Part shown: positions 27,589 to 36,298 of the stretch, one piece after another
How positions within the stretch are numbered: the stretch's first letter is position 1
Layout: each line of letters opens with the position of its first letter
NCBI RefSeq assembly: GCF_016817355.1
Contig: NZ_JADOTT010000005.1
Location: 124,001-188,000 of the forward strand
Direction: 5' to 3'
DNA: 64,000 nt
From: Maricaulis parjimensis
GTDB taxonomy: Bacteria; Pseudomonadota; Alphaproteobacteria; Caulobacterales; Maricaulaceae
The notes under the pieces: generated by a model
Told to the model about the DNA's origin: nothing
Database searches by the model: none
What the model saw: the letters and a program-made list of their open reading frames with translations, nothing else
Translations under genes and position numbers: made by a program

Positions 27589-27918
27589 ATGCAAACGCGC
27601 AACCCGCTTCTGAATGATTTTGCCGATCTGATGACCGATGCCTTTGGCGCGGCGCAGGCGATGGGCGAGGAAGCCCGTGCGGTATTCCGGGCCCGCGCCG
27701 ACCGCATGGTCGCTGAAATGGACCTGGTCACGCGTGAGGAATTCGACGCGGTGAAAGCCGCTCTGGATGCCTCCCAGGGTGAGGTCGATGCCCTGAAAGC
27801 CCGTATCGAGGCTCTGGAAGCCGCGGCCAAGCCGAAACCGGCCAGCCGTGCCAAGAAGCCGGCTGCGAAAACCTCGGCCAAGGCGACGCCGAAGGCATCC
27901 GGCAAGGCCAAGTCCTGA
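27589..27918 (+). CDS. Ubiquinone biosynthesis accessory factor UbiK-like
   Basis: A 109-residue protein of the BMFP/UbiK family. The N-terminal half is a predicted helix and coiled coil (NDFADLMTDAFGAAQAMGEE ... FDAVKAALDASQGEVDALKA), followed by an Ala/Lys/Pro-rich disordered tail. In enterobacteria UbiK helps assemble the soluble Ubi metabolon with UbiJ and favours aerobic ubiquinone synthesis. The alphaproteobacterial proteins carry longer Lys-Ala tails like this one. It is divergent from lgt; the nearby bc1 genes would consume the quinol, but there is no operon link. Confidence 0.85.
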   Translation: MQTRNPLLNDFADLMTDAFGAAQAMGEEARAVFRARADRMVAEMDLVTREEFDAVKAALDASQGEVDALKARIEALEAAAKPKPASRAKKPAAKTSAKATPKASGKAKS

Positions 27919-28016
27919 CCCGATCCTGATTTCCCGCTTTTGATTGCGCCTGTCGCGGCGCGGACATACCGTCACGCTACGGTGTGAGTCGCCGCGCAGA
28001 CGAAGGAGACACCTCC

Positions 28017-28520
28017 ATGGACCTGCTCTTTGATGAATACGCACCGTCGACGGTTGATCCGCTCGATTCGGTCGAGCAGGCGGTCATTGCCGAGCAATAT
28101 CCCTATGACCGTGACGAGAATGGCGAGCTCCACCTGACAGCGACCGGCGCCTGGCGTGATCACCAGATCTGGTTTGCCTGGCGTCCGGAACTGGAAGCGC
28201 TTCACATCTGCGCCAGCCTCGACCTGAAAGTGCCTCAAAAGCGTTTTCGTGATGTCTGTGAATTGGTTGCACGACTGAACGAGAAGCTCTGGATGGGACA
28301 TTTCGATGTCTGGTTCGAGGATGGCTCCATCGTCTATCGCCATTCGCTAGGGCTGCCTGCGGGCGAAACTGTCTCTCCGGCCCAGGCGGCCGGCATGATC
28401 ACGGCTGCGCGAGACGCAGGCGAACGCTTCTATCCGGCATTCCACTTCCTCGTCTGGGGCGGTAAAGGTGTGGAAGAAGCCGTAGCCGCCGCGATGTTCG
28501 AGACGGCTGGCGAAGCCTGA
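28017..28520 (+). CDS. YbjN-domain protein
   Basis: A 167-residue protein with a YbjN (bacterial sensory transduction-like) domain: LHLTATGAWRDHQIWFAWRP, ALHICASLDLKVPQKRFRDV, LVARLNEKLWMGHFDVWFED and SIVYRHSLGLPAGETVSPAQ. YbjN folds resemble type III secretion chaperones, and E. coli YbjN affects motility and stress responses, but the molecular role is unclear. ATG 28017 is preferred because GGAG lies just upstream; the frame opens at 27984. It is immediately followed (7 bases) by proC. Confidence 0.82.
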   Translation: MDLLFDEYAPSTVDPLDSVEQAVIAEQYPYDRDENGELHLTATGAWRDHQIWFAWRPELEALHICASLDLKVPQKRFRDVCELVARLNEKLWMGHFDVWFEDGSIVYRHSLGLPAGETVSPAQAAGMITAARDAGERFYPAFHFLVWGGKGVEEAVAAAMFETAGEA

Positions 28521-28527
28521 CACGAGC

Positions 28528-29367
28528 ATGACACAGACCTTGAAGATTGCATTGATCGGCGGTGGCCATATGGGCGGTGCCCTGGCCTCCGGATGGTTGC
28601 GGACCAAACGGTCTGGCGTAAGTGCGGACAGTCTCACCATTGTGGACCCGTCCCCGGGCGAACCCGTCCAGAACCTGGTCGAAAAGCATGGCGTACGCTG
28701 TGTCGCCGAGCTCGATGCGGCGGACGCGGCCGGCATGGATCTCATCGTCCTCGCCGTGAAACCGCAAACCCTGGAAGCCGTGGCCGCACCGCTGGCACCG
28801 ATGCTGTCCAAGGATGCGGCTCTGGTCTCCATCATGGCCGGTGTGACGCTGAACCGCCTGGCCATGGCCTTTGGCGATCGTCCCATTGTGCGCGTCATGC
28901 CGAACATGCCGGCGTCCGTGGGCGCCGGTGTCAGTGTTTGCGTGGCGAACGAGGCCGGTGAGGCTTTTGAAAAGACCGCCAACAAGCTCTTCAAACCGGT
29001 TGGGTCCGTGGAATGGGTGAAGGATGAGCGCCTGATCGGCGCCGTCACAGCCGTATCCGGGTCGGGGCCGGCCTATGTCTTCCTGCTTGCCGAAGCCCTC
29101 GCCGGTGCGGGCACGGCCGAAGGCCTGCCGCGTGAACTGGCCGAGAAACTGGCCCGCGAAACCATTATCGGTGCCGGTGCCCTCCTGGCCTCCAGCGACA
29201 AGTCCCCGCAGGAATTGCGTCGCTCCATCACTTCACCGGGTGGTACCACCCAGGCGGCCCTCGACGCCCTGATGGGTTCGGGTGGCGGTCTGCCGGAACT
29301 GGTCCGCAATGCGGTGAACGCCGCCGAACGCCGCTCGCGCCAGCTGGGCAATGGCAATGGCCGCTAG
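28528..29367 (+). CDS. proC: Pyrroline-5-carboxylate reductase
   Basis: A 279-residue P5C reductase, the last step of proline synthesis (NADPH-dependent). The N-terminal Rossmann loop is IGGGHMGGALASGW, followed by VLAVKPQTLEAV, IVRVMPNMPASVGAG, VSGSGPAYVFLLAEALAGAG and SPGGTTQAALDAL, the C-terminal signature. It sits 7 bases after the YbjN-domain gene and converges with the histidine kinase gene 8 bases away. Confidence 0.96.
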   Translation: MTQTLKIALIGGGHMGGALASGWLRTKRSGVSADSLTIVDPSPGEPVQNLVEKHGVRCVAELDAADAAGMDLIVLAVKPQTLEAVAAPLAPMLSKDAALVSIMAGVTLNRLAMAFGDRPIVRVMPNMPASVGAGVSVCVANEAGEAFEKTANKLFKPVGSVEWVKDERLIGAVTAVSGSGPAYVFLLAEALAGAGTAEGLPRELAEKLARETIIGAGALLASSDKSPQELRRSITSPGGTTQAALDALMGSGGGLPELVRNAVNAAERRSRQLGNGNGR

Positions 29368-29374
29368 CGCCTGA

Positions 29375-30691
29375 TCAGCCCGGCAGGCTGATTGTCGCTT
29401 TCAGACCGCCCAAATCCGAGGTTTCAAGCCGGATATCGCCGCCATGATTGCGCGCGACATCGCGGGCAATGGCGAGGCCGAGACCGACGCCCTTGCGGTT
29501 CTGGTTGCGGCTTTCGTCGAGGCGGTTGAAGGGTTTCATCGCCTCTTCATACTGGTCTTCCGGAATGCCGGGACCATTATCCTCCACCACGATTTCAACC
29601 CGTGTACTGGTCCGGCGCACGATCACCCGCGCCTTGTCGCCATAGGACAGGGCATTGCCGATCAGATTGCTCAGCGCGCGGCGCATCGGGCCGGGGCGGA
29701 TATCGGTCTCGATCGCCCCATCGGCCAGGAATTCAACCTGACCCTCCTGGCGCACGGCATTGTCCACGACATCGCGGGCGAGGGCGACCAGGTCCTGGCG
29801 CTCGGTCTCCTCGCTGGCCTGGCCGCGGGCAAAGTCGAGATACTCGTCCAGCATCTCTTCCATCTCCGCCAGATCCTTCTTGGCATCCTCGCGTTCCGGG
29901 CTTTCCGGCATCAGGGCCAGCTGGAGTTTCAACCGGGTCAGCGGGGTGCGCAGATCATGGCTGACCCCGGCCAGCAGGGCCGTGCGCTGTTCCAGGTGAC
30001 GGCGGATACGGGCGCGCATCTCCAGGAAGGCATGGGCGGCCTGGCGGACCTCGGTCGCGCCGGCCGGACGGAAATGCGCCACATCCTGACCCCGGCCGAA
30101 TTGCTCCGCCGCATCGGCCAGGCGCCGGATCGGTTTGACCTGATTGCGGATGAAGACGATGGAGACGGCGGTCAGCAGGCAGGTTGCCCCGATCACCCAC
30201 AGCAGGAAGATATGGCCGGTCGTCGCAAACACCCGCTCACGCAGGGCGATGAAGCGCAGGACGCCGCCATCCACCTCGACCCGCACATCCACATAGCTGG
30301 GATAGCGCGTGGTATCGAACCAGACCGGATTGTCGATCTGGGCCGAGAGCGCCGCCCGCAATGTCCGGTCCAGCGTGCGGAAAAAGGAGGTGCGGCGCGA
30401 GGTCGGCAGGCTCTCTCCCGGCCGGAAGTCCACCGAGAGCCGCATTGTCTCATAGGCCATTTCGGCATGGCGCTCGAACGTGTCCGGCGCGTCCTCGGAA
30501 GCCTCGTAGAGCCGCGTCATCATGGCGATATCGCCCGCCACGCCCTCGGAGAGCCGGCTGGTGACGGTTTCCCAATGTTCCTCAAAGAAGGACCAGGCCA
30601 CGGCGACCTGCATCAGCGCCACTGGCAGGACAATGATCAGCAATGTCCGGGCAAACAGGCCCTTGGGCAGATAGCGGCGGAGCACGGCCAT
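29375..30691 (-). CDS. EnvZ-like sensor histidine kinase
   Basis: A 438-residue membrane kinase. Helix 1 spans residues about 12-34, a periplasmic sensor region about 35-160, helix 2 about 161-181 (IFLLWVIGATCLLTAVSIVF), then HAMP, the dimerisation box with phospho-acceptor H245 (GVSHDLRTPLTRLKLQL), and the ATPase domain (NLIGNALSYGD, VEDNGPGIPED, KGVGLGLAIARD). The overall type is EnvZ. It lies 6 bases downstream of its response regulator gene, forming a two-component operon. The periplasmic region gives no recognisable ligand domain. Confidence 0.94.
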   Translation of the reverse strand: MAVLRRYLPKGLFARTLLIIVLPVALMQVAVAWSFFEEHWETVTSRLSEGVAGDIAMMTRLYEASEDAPDTFERHAEMAYETMRLSVDFRPGESLPTSRRTSFFRTLDRTLRAALSAQIDNPVWFDTTRYPSYVDVRVEVDGGVLRFIALRERVFATTGHIFLLWVIGATCLLTAVSIVFIRNQVKPIRRLADAAEQFGRGQDVAHFRPAGATEVRQAAHAFLEMRARIRRHLEQRTALLAGVSHDLRTPLTRLKLQLALMPESPEREDAKKDLAEMEEMLDEYLDFARGQASEETERQDLVALARDVVDNAVRQEGQVEFLADGAIETDIRPGPMRRALSNLIGNALSYGDKARVIVRRTSTRVEIVVEDNGPGIPEDQYEEAMKPFNRLDESRNQNRKGVGLGLAIARDVARNHGGDIRLETSDLGGLKATISLPG

Positions 30692-30697
30692 GGCGCG

Positions 30698-31399
30698 TCA
30701 GTCCTCAAAGACCGGGTCGGCGACCAGGCGATAGCCTTCCCCGCGCACGGTCTGCAGGTGAAGCGGCTCCTTGGGATCCGTCTCGATCTTGCGGCGCAGG
30801 CGCGTGACCTGGACATCGACGGCCCGCTCACCGCCGCCCGTGCGTTCTGACAGGGAGAGGCGCGATACGGTCTGCCCCGCCGAGGCCGCCAGCGCCGCCA
30901 GCAGGGCTGCTTCACCGCCGGTCAGGCGAACGGGTTCGCCGCCCCGGGTCAGGCTCTCGCGTTCCACATCAAAGGACCAGTCACCGAACATGACCTGCCG
31001 GATCGCCGCCGCCGCCGGACGGGCCCGGCGCAAAATGGCATTGATCCGCAGGACCAGCTCTTCCGGCTCGAAAGGTTTGGCCAGATAATCGTCCGCGCCC
31101 AGGCTGAGCCCCTTGATCCGGTCCTCCGCCTCGCCGCGGGCGGTGAGCAGGAGGATGGGCGTGTCGCCGCGTTGGCGGATCGCTTCGGTCAGTTCGAACC
31201 CGTTCATGCCCGGCATCATCACGTCCAGCACCAGAAGGTCGAAGGCGAGCGAGTTGAGGGTCGACAGGGCCTTGTCGGCATTGGGGGCGGTGGAGACGCG
31301 ATAGCCGCGCTCCTGCAGGAAGCGTTTCAGCAGCGTGCGGATGCGGTCGTCATCATCGACCACCAGGATATGGGCGTCATCGCCGGCCAGGTCCGCCAT
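30698..31399 (-). CDS. OmpR-family response regulator
   Basis: A 233-residue regulator with a receiver domain (DDDD acidic cluster at residues 15-18, phospho-acceptor D59 in LLVLDVMMPGMNG, conserved Lys in YLAKPFEPEELVLR) and a C-terminal winged helix (LTGGEAALLAALAASAGQTV ... VDVQVTRLRRKIE). It is encoded directly upstream of the EnvZ-like kinase, which should be its partner. An extended open frame to 31522 adds no domain. Targets are not visible in this window. Confidence 0.95.
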   Translation of the reverse strand: MADLAGDDAHILVVDDDDRIRTLLKRFLQERGYRVSTAPNADKALSTLNSLAFDLLVLDVMMPGMNGFELTEAIRQRGDTPILLLTARGEAEDRIKGLSLGADDYLAKPFEPEELVLRINAILRRARPAAAAIRQVMFGDWSFDVERESLTRGGEPVRLTGGEAALLAALAASAGQTVSRLSLSERTGGGERAVDVQVTRLRRKIETDPKEPLHLQTVRGEGYRLVADPVFED

Positions 31400-31449
31400 G
31401 CCGTCTCCAGAAGCTTGAGGGTTTACAATGGCGCGGACTGTCCCGGCGC

Positions 31450-32085
31450 TCAAGCTTGCTGGTCCGGCTTGCGCCGCACATAGCCCAGCCCGGTCGCCAG
31501 GCTGAGCGCGGCCGTCAGCCACAGCGCCGCCATCCAGCCCAGCAACAGCCAGTCCGCTCCGCCCAGTCCCAGTGGGAAGGCGATCAGGGGCAGGGCGGTC
31601 ACCAGGAAAGCAATCAGGGTTTTCAGCTTGGCCGAGGCCGACACTGGCAGAGCTTCATGGCCCGGCTTGTTCGACACCATGCGCACCAGGGTGATACCGA
31701 CATCGCGCAGCACGATGGCGAGGACCGGGACCAGGATGTAGACCGACACCCCTGTCTCCGATCCCAGATTGAGGATCAGCACATAGACGAGGAGATAGGC
31801 ATCCACGAGGACCTTGTCGGCGATCGGGTCGAGCAGGGCGCCCAGGGCCGATTGTGCCGAGAGGCGCCGGGCCAGATAGCCGTCCAGCCAGTCACTGGCC
31901 GCGGCGATGATGAAGGCGGCCACGGAATAGGCCGCCAGCGTGCGCGCCGCGACCGACGCATCGCCCAGCCAGAGCGGGACATTATAGTCCACCGACCAGA
32001 AATAGGACTGCCACAACGCCCAGGCGCCCGACAGGGCCAGGACAATGCGCAATACGGTGAGAATGTTCGGGACAGCTTTCAGCAC
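31450..32085 (-). CDS. pgsA: CDP-diacylglycerol-glycerol-3-phosphate phosphatidyltransferase
   Basis: A 211-residue integral membrane enzyme making phosphatidylglycerol phosphate. The CDP-alcohol phosphotransferase signature D-G-x2-A-R-x8-G-x3-D-x3-D is intact: DGYLARRLSAQSALGALLDP followed by IAD. About five membrane helices flank it. It begins with GTG at 32085, 10 bases downstream of the uvrC stop. The uvrC-pgsA order is a long-known bacterial linkage. An anionic-lipid product also supplies Lgt, encoded 5 kb away. Confidence 0.93.
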   Translation of the reverse strand: MLKAVPNILTVLRIVLALSGAWALWQSYFWSVDYNVPLWLGDASVAARTLAAYSVAAFIIAAASDWLDGYLARRLSAQSALGALLDPIADKVLVDAYLLVYVLILNLGSETGVSVYILVPVLAIVLRDVGITLVRMVSNKPGHEALPVSASAKLKTLIAFLVTALPLIAFPLGLGGADWLLLGWMAALWLTAALSLATGLGYVRRKPDQQA

Positions 32086-32094
32086 TTGCCTTGC

Positions 32095-33987
32095 CTAGCT
32101 CTGGAACCAGTCGTGGATCTTTTTGGCCATGGCTTTGGACACGCCGTCAACCGCTTCCAGGTCGGCGAGTGCAGCATTGCGCACCGCCTTGGCCGATCCG
32201 AAGTGGGCCAATAATGCCTTTTTTCGCGAAGGACCGATGCCGGGAATCTCGTCCAGCGGGTTGTCCGTCATCTGCTTCTTGCGCTTGGCCCTGTGCCCGC
32301 CGATCGCGAACCGGTGCGCTTCATCCCGCAGCCGCTGGAGATAATACAGAACCGGGTCCTTTTGCGGCAGTTTGAACGGCGCTTTGCCGGGCAGGTAAAA
32401 GGCTTCGCGTCCGGCATCACGCTCGGGTCCCTTGGCGATCGCCGCAATCGGCACATCGGTGATGCCCAATTCCTCGGCGACCTCCAGCACGACCGACAAT
32501 TGCCCCTTGCCGCCATCGATCAGAACCAGATCCGGCACCGGCGCGCCGTCATCGCGTTCTTTCTGCAGGCGGGAGAAGCGCCGGCGCAGCATGGCTTTCA
32601 TCATGCCGAAATCATCATTCGTGGCGGCGTCATCCCCCTTCATGTTGAAGCGGCGATAATGGTTTTTCTCAAAGCCTTCCGGCCCGGCCACAATCATCGC
32701 GCCCAGCGCGTTCGTGCCCTGGATGTGGGAGTTGTCATAGACCTCGATGCGCTGGGGAATGTCGTCCAGTTCGAAAACGCGCTGCACGCCTTTCAGCAAT
32801 TGGGTCTGGGTGGCGCTTTCAGCCAGGCGCCGGGCCAGCGCTTCGCGGGCATTCGTTGCCGTGCGCTCCACCAGTTTGCGCTTTTCGCCGCGCTGGGGCG
32901 TGGCCAGTTGCACCTTGCGCTCCGCCTTCAGGGACAGGGCCTCGCCCAACAGTTCGGCCTCCTCCAGCTCATGACTGAGCAGGATCAGGCCGGGGGCCGG
33001 TTTGTCATCATAGAATTGCGCCAGGAAGGCCGCCAGCACATCGGCCGGTTCCGCATCCGTCTCATGGCGCGGGAAGAAGGACTGATTGCCCCAGTTCTGA
33101 CCCGCCCGGAAGAAGAAGACCTGCACGCAGGACTTCCCGCCATCCTGGGCGATGGCGATGACATCGGCTTCCTCCACCCCGTCCGGATTGATGCCCTGGT
33201 CGGTGGTGACAGCCGCAATGGCGCGGATCCGATCGCGCAGCTTGGCTGCGGTCTCGAAGTCCATCGCCTCGGACGCCTCGCCCATGCGCGTCTGCAATTC
33301 CTGGCGCAGCGTATTGGACCGGCCGCGCAGGAAGTCCGTGGCTTCCTTGACCAGCTCGTCATAGGCCGCCGGCTCGACCAGATCGACGCAGGGGCCGGCA
33401 CAGCGCTTGATCTGGAAGAGCATGCAGGGGCGCGAGCGGCCCTCATAAACGCTGTCACTGCAGGTGCGGATCAGGAAGGCCTTCTGCAGCGTGTTCAGAG
33501 TCTGGTTCACCGCCCCGACCGACGCAAAGGGGCCGAAATAATCCCCCTTCGTCTTGCGCGAACCGCGATGCTTGAGCAATTGCGGCGCCGGATGGTCCTT
33601 GCGGATCAGGATATAGGGGAAACTCTTGTCGTCGCGCAGCAGGATGTTGAAGCGGGGTTTGAGCCGCTTGATCAGATTGGCTTCCAGCAGCAGGGCTTCG
33701 GTCTCGGTCTGGGTGACCACGAATTCCATCGACCGGGTCAGCGCGATCATCAGGGCGATCCGGTTGGAATGCCCGCGGCCCGCCGCATAATTGGAGACGC
33801 GGTTCTTCAGATTGCGGGCCTTGCCGACATAGAGCAGCGTGCCATCTTCCCCGATCATGCGGTACACGCCCGGCTTTGAGGGCAGGCGTTTGACATAGTC
33901 CGCGATGATTTTCGGTCCGCTCAGCGATTGCGCCTTGGCGTCGGAAGGGTCATCTATCGGACCGGATTGAGGATTTGAGGTGGCCAT
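32095..33987 (-). CDS. uvrC: UvrABC system protein C
   Basis: A 630-residue excinuclease subunit that makes both incisions in nucleotide excision repair. Domains in order: GIY-YIG nuclease ([20 protein letters not shown]), a cysteine-rich linker ([16 protein letters not shown]), the UVR motif, the RNase H-like nuclease ([35 protein letters not shown]), and C-terminal helix-hairpin-helix ([20 protein letters not shown]). I chose ATG 33987, whose bases overlap the start of the divergent SDR gene; the upstream ATG at 34038 would lie inside that gene. Confidence 0.95.
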   Translation of the reverse strand: MATSNPQSGPIDDPSDAKAQSLSGPKIIADYVKRLPSKPGVYRMIGEDGTLLYVGKARNLKNRVSNYAAGRGHSNRIALMIALTRSMEFVVTQTETEALLLEANLIKRLKPRFNILLRDDKSFPYILIRKDHPAPQLLKHRGSRKTKGDYFGPFASVGAVNQTLNTLQKAFLIRTCSDSVYEGRSRPCMLFQIKRCAGPCVDLVEPAAYDELVKEATDFLRGRSNTLRQELQTRMGEASEAMDFETAAKLRDRIRAIAAVTTDQGINPDGVEEADVIAIAQDGGKSCVQVFFFRAGQNWGNQSFFPRHETDAEPADVLAAFLAQFYDDKPAPGLILLSHELEEAELLGEALSLKAERKVQLATPQRGEKRKLVERTATNAREALARRLAESATQTQLLKGVQRVFELDDIPQRIEVYDNSHIQGTNALGAMIVAGPEGFEKNHYRRFNMKGDDAATNDDFGMMKAMLRRRFSRLQKERDDGAPVPDLVLIDGGKGQLSVVLEVAEELGITDVPIAAIAKGPERDAGREAFYLPGKAPFKLPQKDPVLYYLQRLRDEAHRFAIGGHRAKRKKQMTDNPLDEIPGIGPSRKKALLAHFGSAKAVRNAALADLEAVDGVSKAMAKKIHDWFQS

Positions 33988-34753
33988 GCCTGACAAGATC
34001 GCGCTCGTAACCGGCGGCGGCAAGCGCCTGGGTGCCAAAATTGCCAGTGCCCTGGGTGCGGATGGCTGGCATGTGGTGATCCATTATAACCAATCGGGCA
34101 CGCCGGCGCGCGCGGTGGAAGCGGCAATCCGTGAAGCCGGCGGTTCTGCGGAAAGTGTTCAGTACGACATGGCGGACACGACCGGTATCCGGGATTTCAT
34201 GGATCGGGTGGGGCGGGTCGATGCGCTGATCAATTCCGCCTCCATTTTCGAGATGGACCGGCCGGAAGATGTCGACGCGGCGACGCTGGAACACACGCTT
34301 TCCATCAATCTGGTCGCGCCCGTCATCCTGGCTTCGGCCATGGCGCAGCACCATACGGAGCGCGCCTCCGGCTGTATCATCAACATTCTCGACCAGAAGC
34401 TCTTCAACCTGAACCCGGACTTCTTCTCTTACACGCTGGCCAAGTCGGGCCTCTTGTCGGCGACAACCACCATGGCGATGGCGCTGGCGCCGCGTGTGCG
34501 GGTCAATGGCATAGCGCCGGGTATTACCCTGCCATCGGGCGGGCAGAGCCAGGCCGAGTTCGAGCGCGCCCACCGCATGAACCCGATGCAGGGCGGTTCC
34601 ACGCCGGATGACATCATCCGCACAGTGCGCTTCATCCTTGCGACACCGTCCATGACGGGCGAGACGATCATTGTGGATGGCGGACAGCATTTCGACGCCC
34701 GCAATGGCGATGTCATGTACGCAGCCGGCGTACCGGAGGATGAGAGCAAGTGA
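33986..34753 (+). CDS. Pteridine-reductase-like SDR oxidoreductase
   Basis: A 255-residue short-chain dehydrogenase. The cofactor loop is TGGGKRLG (residues 9-16), and NSAS follows at the usual N-A-A-G position. The catalytic set is D136 - Y149 - K153 (NILDQK, then SYTLAKSG). Aspartate in place of the usual serine, with T-G-x-x-K-R-L-G, is what pteridine reductase (PTR1) and FolM-type enzymes show. The 4-base overlap with folB supports a role in pterin or folate reduction. GAGG lies at good spacing before ATG 33986. Substrate is inferred. Confidence 0.82.
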   Translation: MPDKIALVTGGGKRLGAKIASALGADGWHVVIHYNQSGTPARAVEAAIREAGGSAESVQYDMADTTGIRDFMDRVGRVDALINSASIFEMDRPEDVDAATLEHTLSINLVAPVILASAMAQHHTERASGCIINILDQKLFNLNPDFFSYTLAKSGLLSATTTMAMALAPRVRVNGIAPGITLPSGGQSQAEFERAHRMNPMQGGSTPDDIIRTVRFILATPSMTGETIIVDGGQHFDARNGDVMYAAGVPEDESK

Positions 34754-35157
34754 GACTGGATCAGGTCATCGAGAACGCGCTGGTCAATGCCACCGGCGAG
34801 GATGCTTTCGTCTATCGTCTGGAAGGCGTGAAACTGGATGTCGAGATCGGCATTCACGACTATGAGCGCGGCGTGAAACAGCGCGTCCTGGTCGATGTCG
34901 TCACCGTTGTGTCAAAGGCCTGGTGCGGGACCGACGACATCGCCACGGTCGTCGACTATGACTACATCCTGCACGGCATCAAATCGCTGGAGGAGAAACA
35001 GTTCGATCTCCAGGAAACCCTGTGCGGAACAATTCTCGACATCGCCTTGGGCCCGGACATCGTCTGCGCCGCCCAGGTCACGACCCGCAAGGTCGACGCC
35101 TATGCCGACGCCGAAGCCGTCGGCCTGACGCGTTTTCGGATGAAGCAGACGACGTAG
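34750..35157 (+). CDS. folB: Dihydroneopterin aldolase
   Basis: A 135-residue FolB-family protein that cleaves 7,8-dihydroneopterin to 6-hydroxymethyl-dihydropterin and glycolaldehyde in folate synthesis. Visible features are VYRLEGVKLDVEIGIHDYERG (the I-G-x-x-x-x-E-R active-site strand), VDYDYILHGIKSL and QDLQETL-like FDLQETLCGTILDIA. It starts with GTG overlapping the SDR stop. Spacing and overlap indicate co-translation with the pteridine-reductase-like enzyme. Other fol genes are not in the window. Confidence 0.9.
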   Translation: MRLDQVIENALVNATGEDAFVYRLEGVKLDVEIGIHDYERGVKQRVLVDVVTVVSKAWCGTDDIATVVDYDYILHGIKSLEEKQFDLQETLCGTILDIALGPDIVCAAQVTTRKVDAYADAEAVGLTRFRMKQTT

Positions 35158-35176
35158 GCGGGACTAGTTGTCCCGC
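35158..35176 (+). terminator. Short hairpin between folB and the convergent gene
   Basis: A 7-bp stem, GCGGGAC / GTCCCGC with a TAGTT loop, directly follows the folB stop and overlaps the 3' end of the convergent gene. No T-tract is present, so it is at most a weak terminator. Confidence 0.4.
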
Positions 35177-35886
35177 AGTTCGATTTCCGCCGAGTAGGGC
35201 AGGAAGATCGACAATTCCAACGGCCCTGTCTGGGTCAGGCTGACACGGTTCTCGAAACTCGTTTCCACGAAAATCCGGTACTCATTGCCGAAGGTCGAAC
35301 GCAGGAAGCGGATATCCTGGGCAATCGCCTCGACCACGCTGTTGCGATACTGGTCGGCCCCGCCGGACAGCGTGAGATTATAGCTGGGCGAGACCTGGAG
35401 CTCGGTCCGTCCGGTTGTTTCCAGGCCCTCAACAAAGCTGGCGATCCGATTGTCCGTGTCATCAAACCCGTCATCCGCGCGGACCGGCGTCTTGATGAAA
35501 AGTGTGACCGTGGACACGTCCTCGCGGCGCGGATGTTCAACAATATCCACCTGGCCGATCATGTCGGGATCGAGATCCAGCAGATTGTCGCCCGCCAGGG
35601 CAATGGTGATGTCCGGATTGCGATCGGCCGCGGCCAGAACGGTTTCCAGCGTAGAGCGCACTTCCTCCCGCCGGGCGTCCTGTTCGCGGGTGTCCGACAA
35701 TATGGTCAGCTGGATCAGGTAATTATCGGCACGGCGCACGATATGGACATGGGGGATGTTCTGATTTCCGCCGACGCTATCCCGGCTGATCCGGGACCCG
35801 GTGACGACAATCACATCCTCCTGGAAAGCGAAACCGGTCGCCGGCAAGGCCAGCAGCAAGGACAAGGCAAGAAGCAGGGATCGCAT
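35164..35886 (-). CDS. Exported protein of unknown function
   Basis: A 240-residue protein with a clear signal peptide (SLLLALSLLLALPATGFA, cleavage near AFQ). The mature start EDVIVVTGSRISRDS looks like the plug-domain opening of TonB-dependent receptors, but at this size there is no beta-barrel. The rest, with VEHPRREDVSTVTLFIKTPV and SFENRVSLTQTGPLELSIFL, reads as a soluble alpha/beta protein. I do not recognise a family. It is likely periplasmic and monocistronic, and converges with folB. Confidence 0.6.
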   Translation of the reverse strand: MRSLLLALSLLLALPATGFAFQEDVIVVTGSRISRDSVGGNQNIPHVHIVRRADNYLIQLTILSDTREQDARREEVRSTLETVLAAADRNPDITIALAGDNLLDLDPDMIGQVDIVEHPRREDVSTVTLFIKTPVRADDGFDDTDNRIASFVEGLETTGRTELQVSPSYNLTLSGGADQYRNSVVEAIAQDIRFLRSTFGNEYRIFVETSFENRVSLTQTGPLELSIFLPYSAEIELRDN

Positions 35887-36298
35887 CGGTCTGAAACTCC
35901 AGCTGTTTTAGGACACGCTAGAGTGGGTTTGAAAGCCTGTCACCCGGATTCGGAGTGGGAGGGGCGTCGTGCCAACTTATCCCCACCCCTGACACCCAGC
36001 CTCATACTTCCCCAGCCTCTTCACCACTCGAGGCCCGGCCCGGTCAGGTCGGGGGTGAGGCGGTCGCGGAGCGTTCCGGATGTCTGGGCTGACCGCCAGA
36101 GGGAAGGAACGGCTATCAGGGGGTCCAAGAGTGCCGAGGTTTGGCTCCAGTATCCGCCTGGTCTTGAATACCCGTCGCGAGGCGGGAGGAAATCTTCGCG
36201 TGCGGGATGCCTTGCGGTGTCACTCACTCAGTTTCCTAGACGATGCCGGATGGCGTCCCGCACTCCTCATATCGCCAGCGTGGCAGCGCGTGGCGGAT
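35887..36298. other. 412-base non-coding stretch
   Basis: It lies upstream of the leftward exported-protein gene and downstream of the leftward DUF418 gene. No open frame in either direction carries a ribosome-binding site, signal or domain. No strong terminator or repeat was seen. It may contain a decayed gene, but I cannot show that. Confidence 0.5.

Noticed and set aside
35164-35886. Truncated TonB-dependent receptor
   Set aside because: Only the first few residues resemble a plug domain; the rest is complete in itself with no barrel strands or frameshift remnants.
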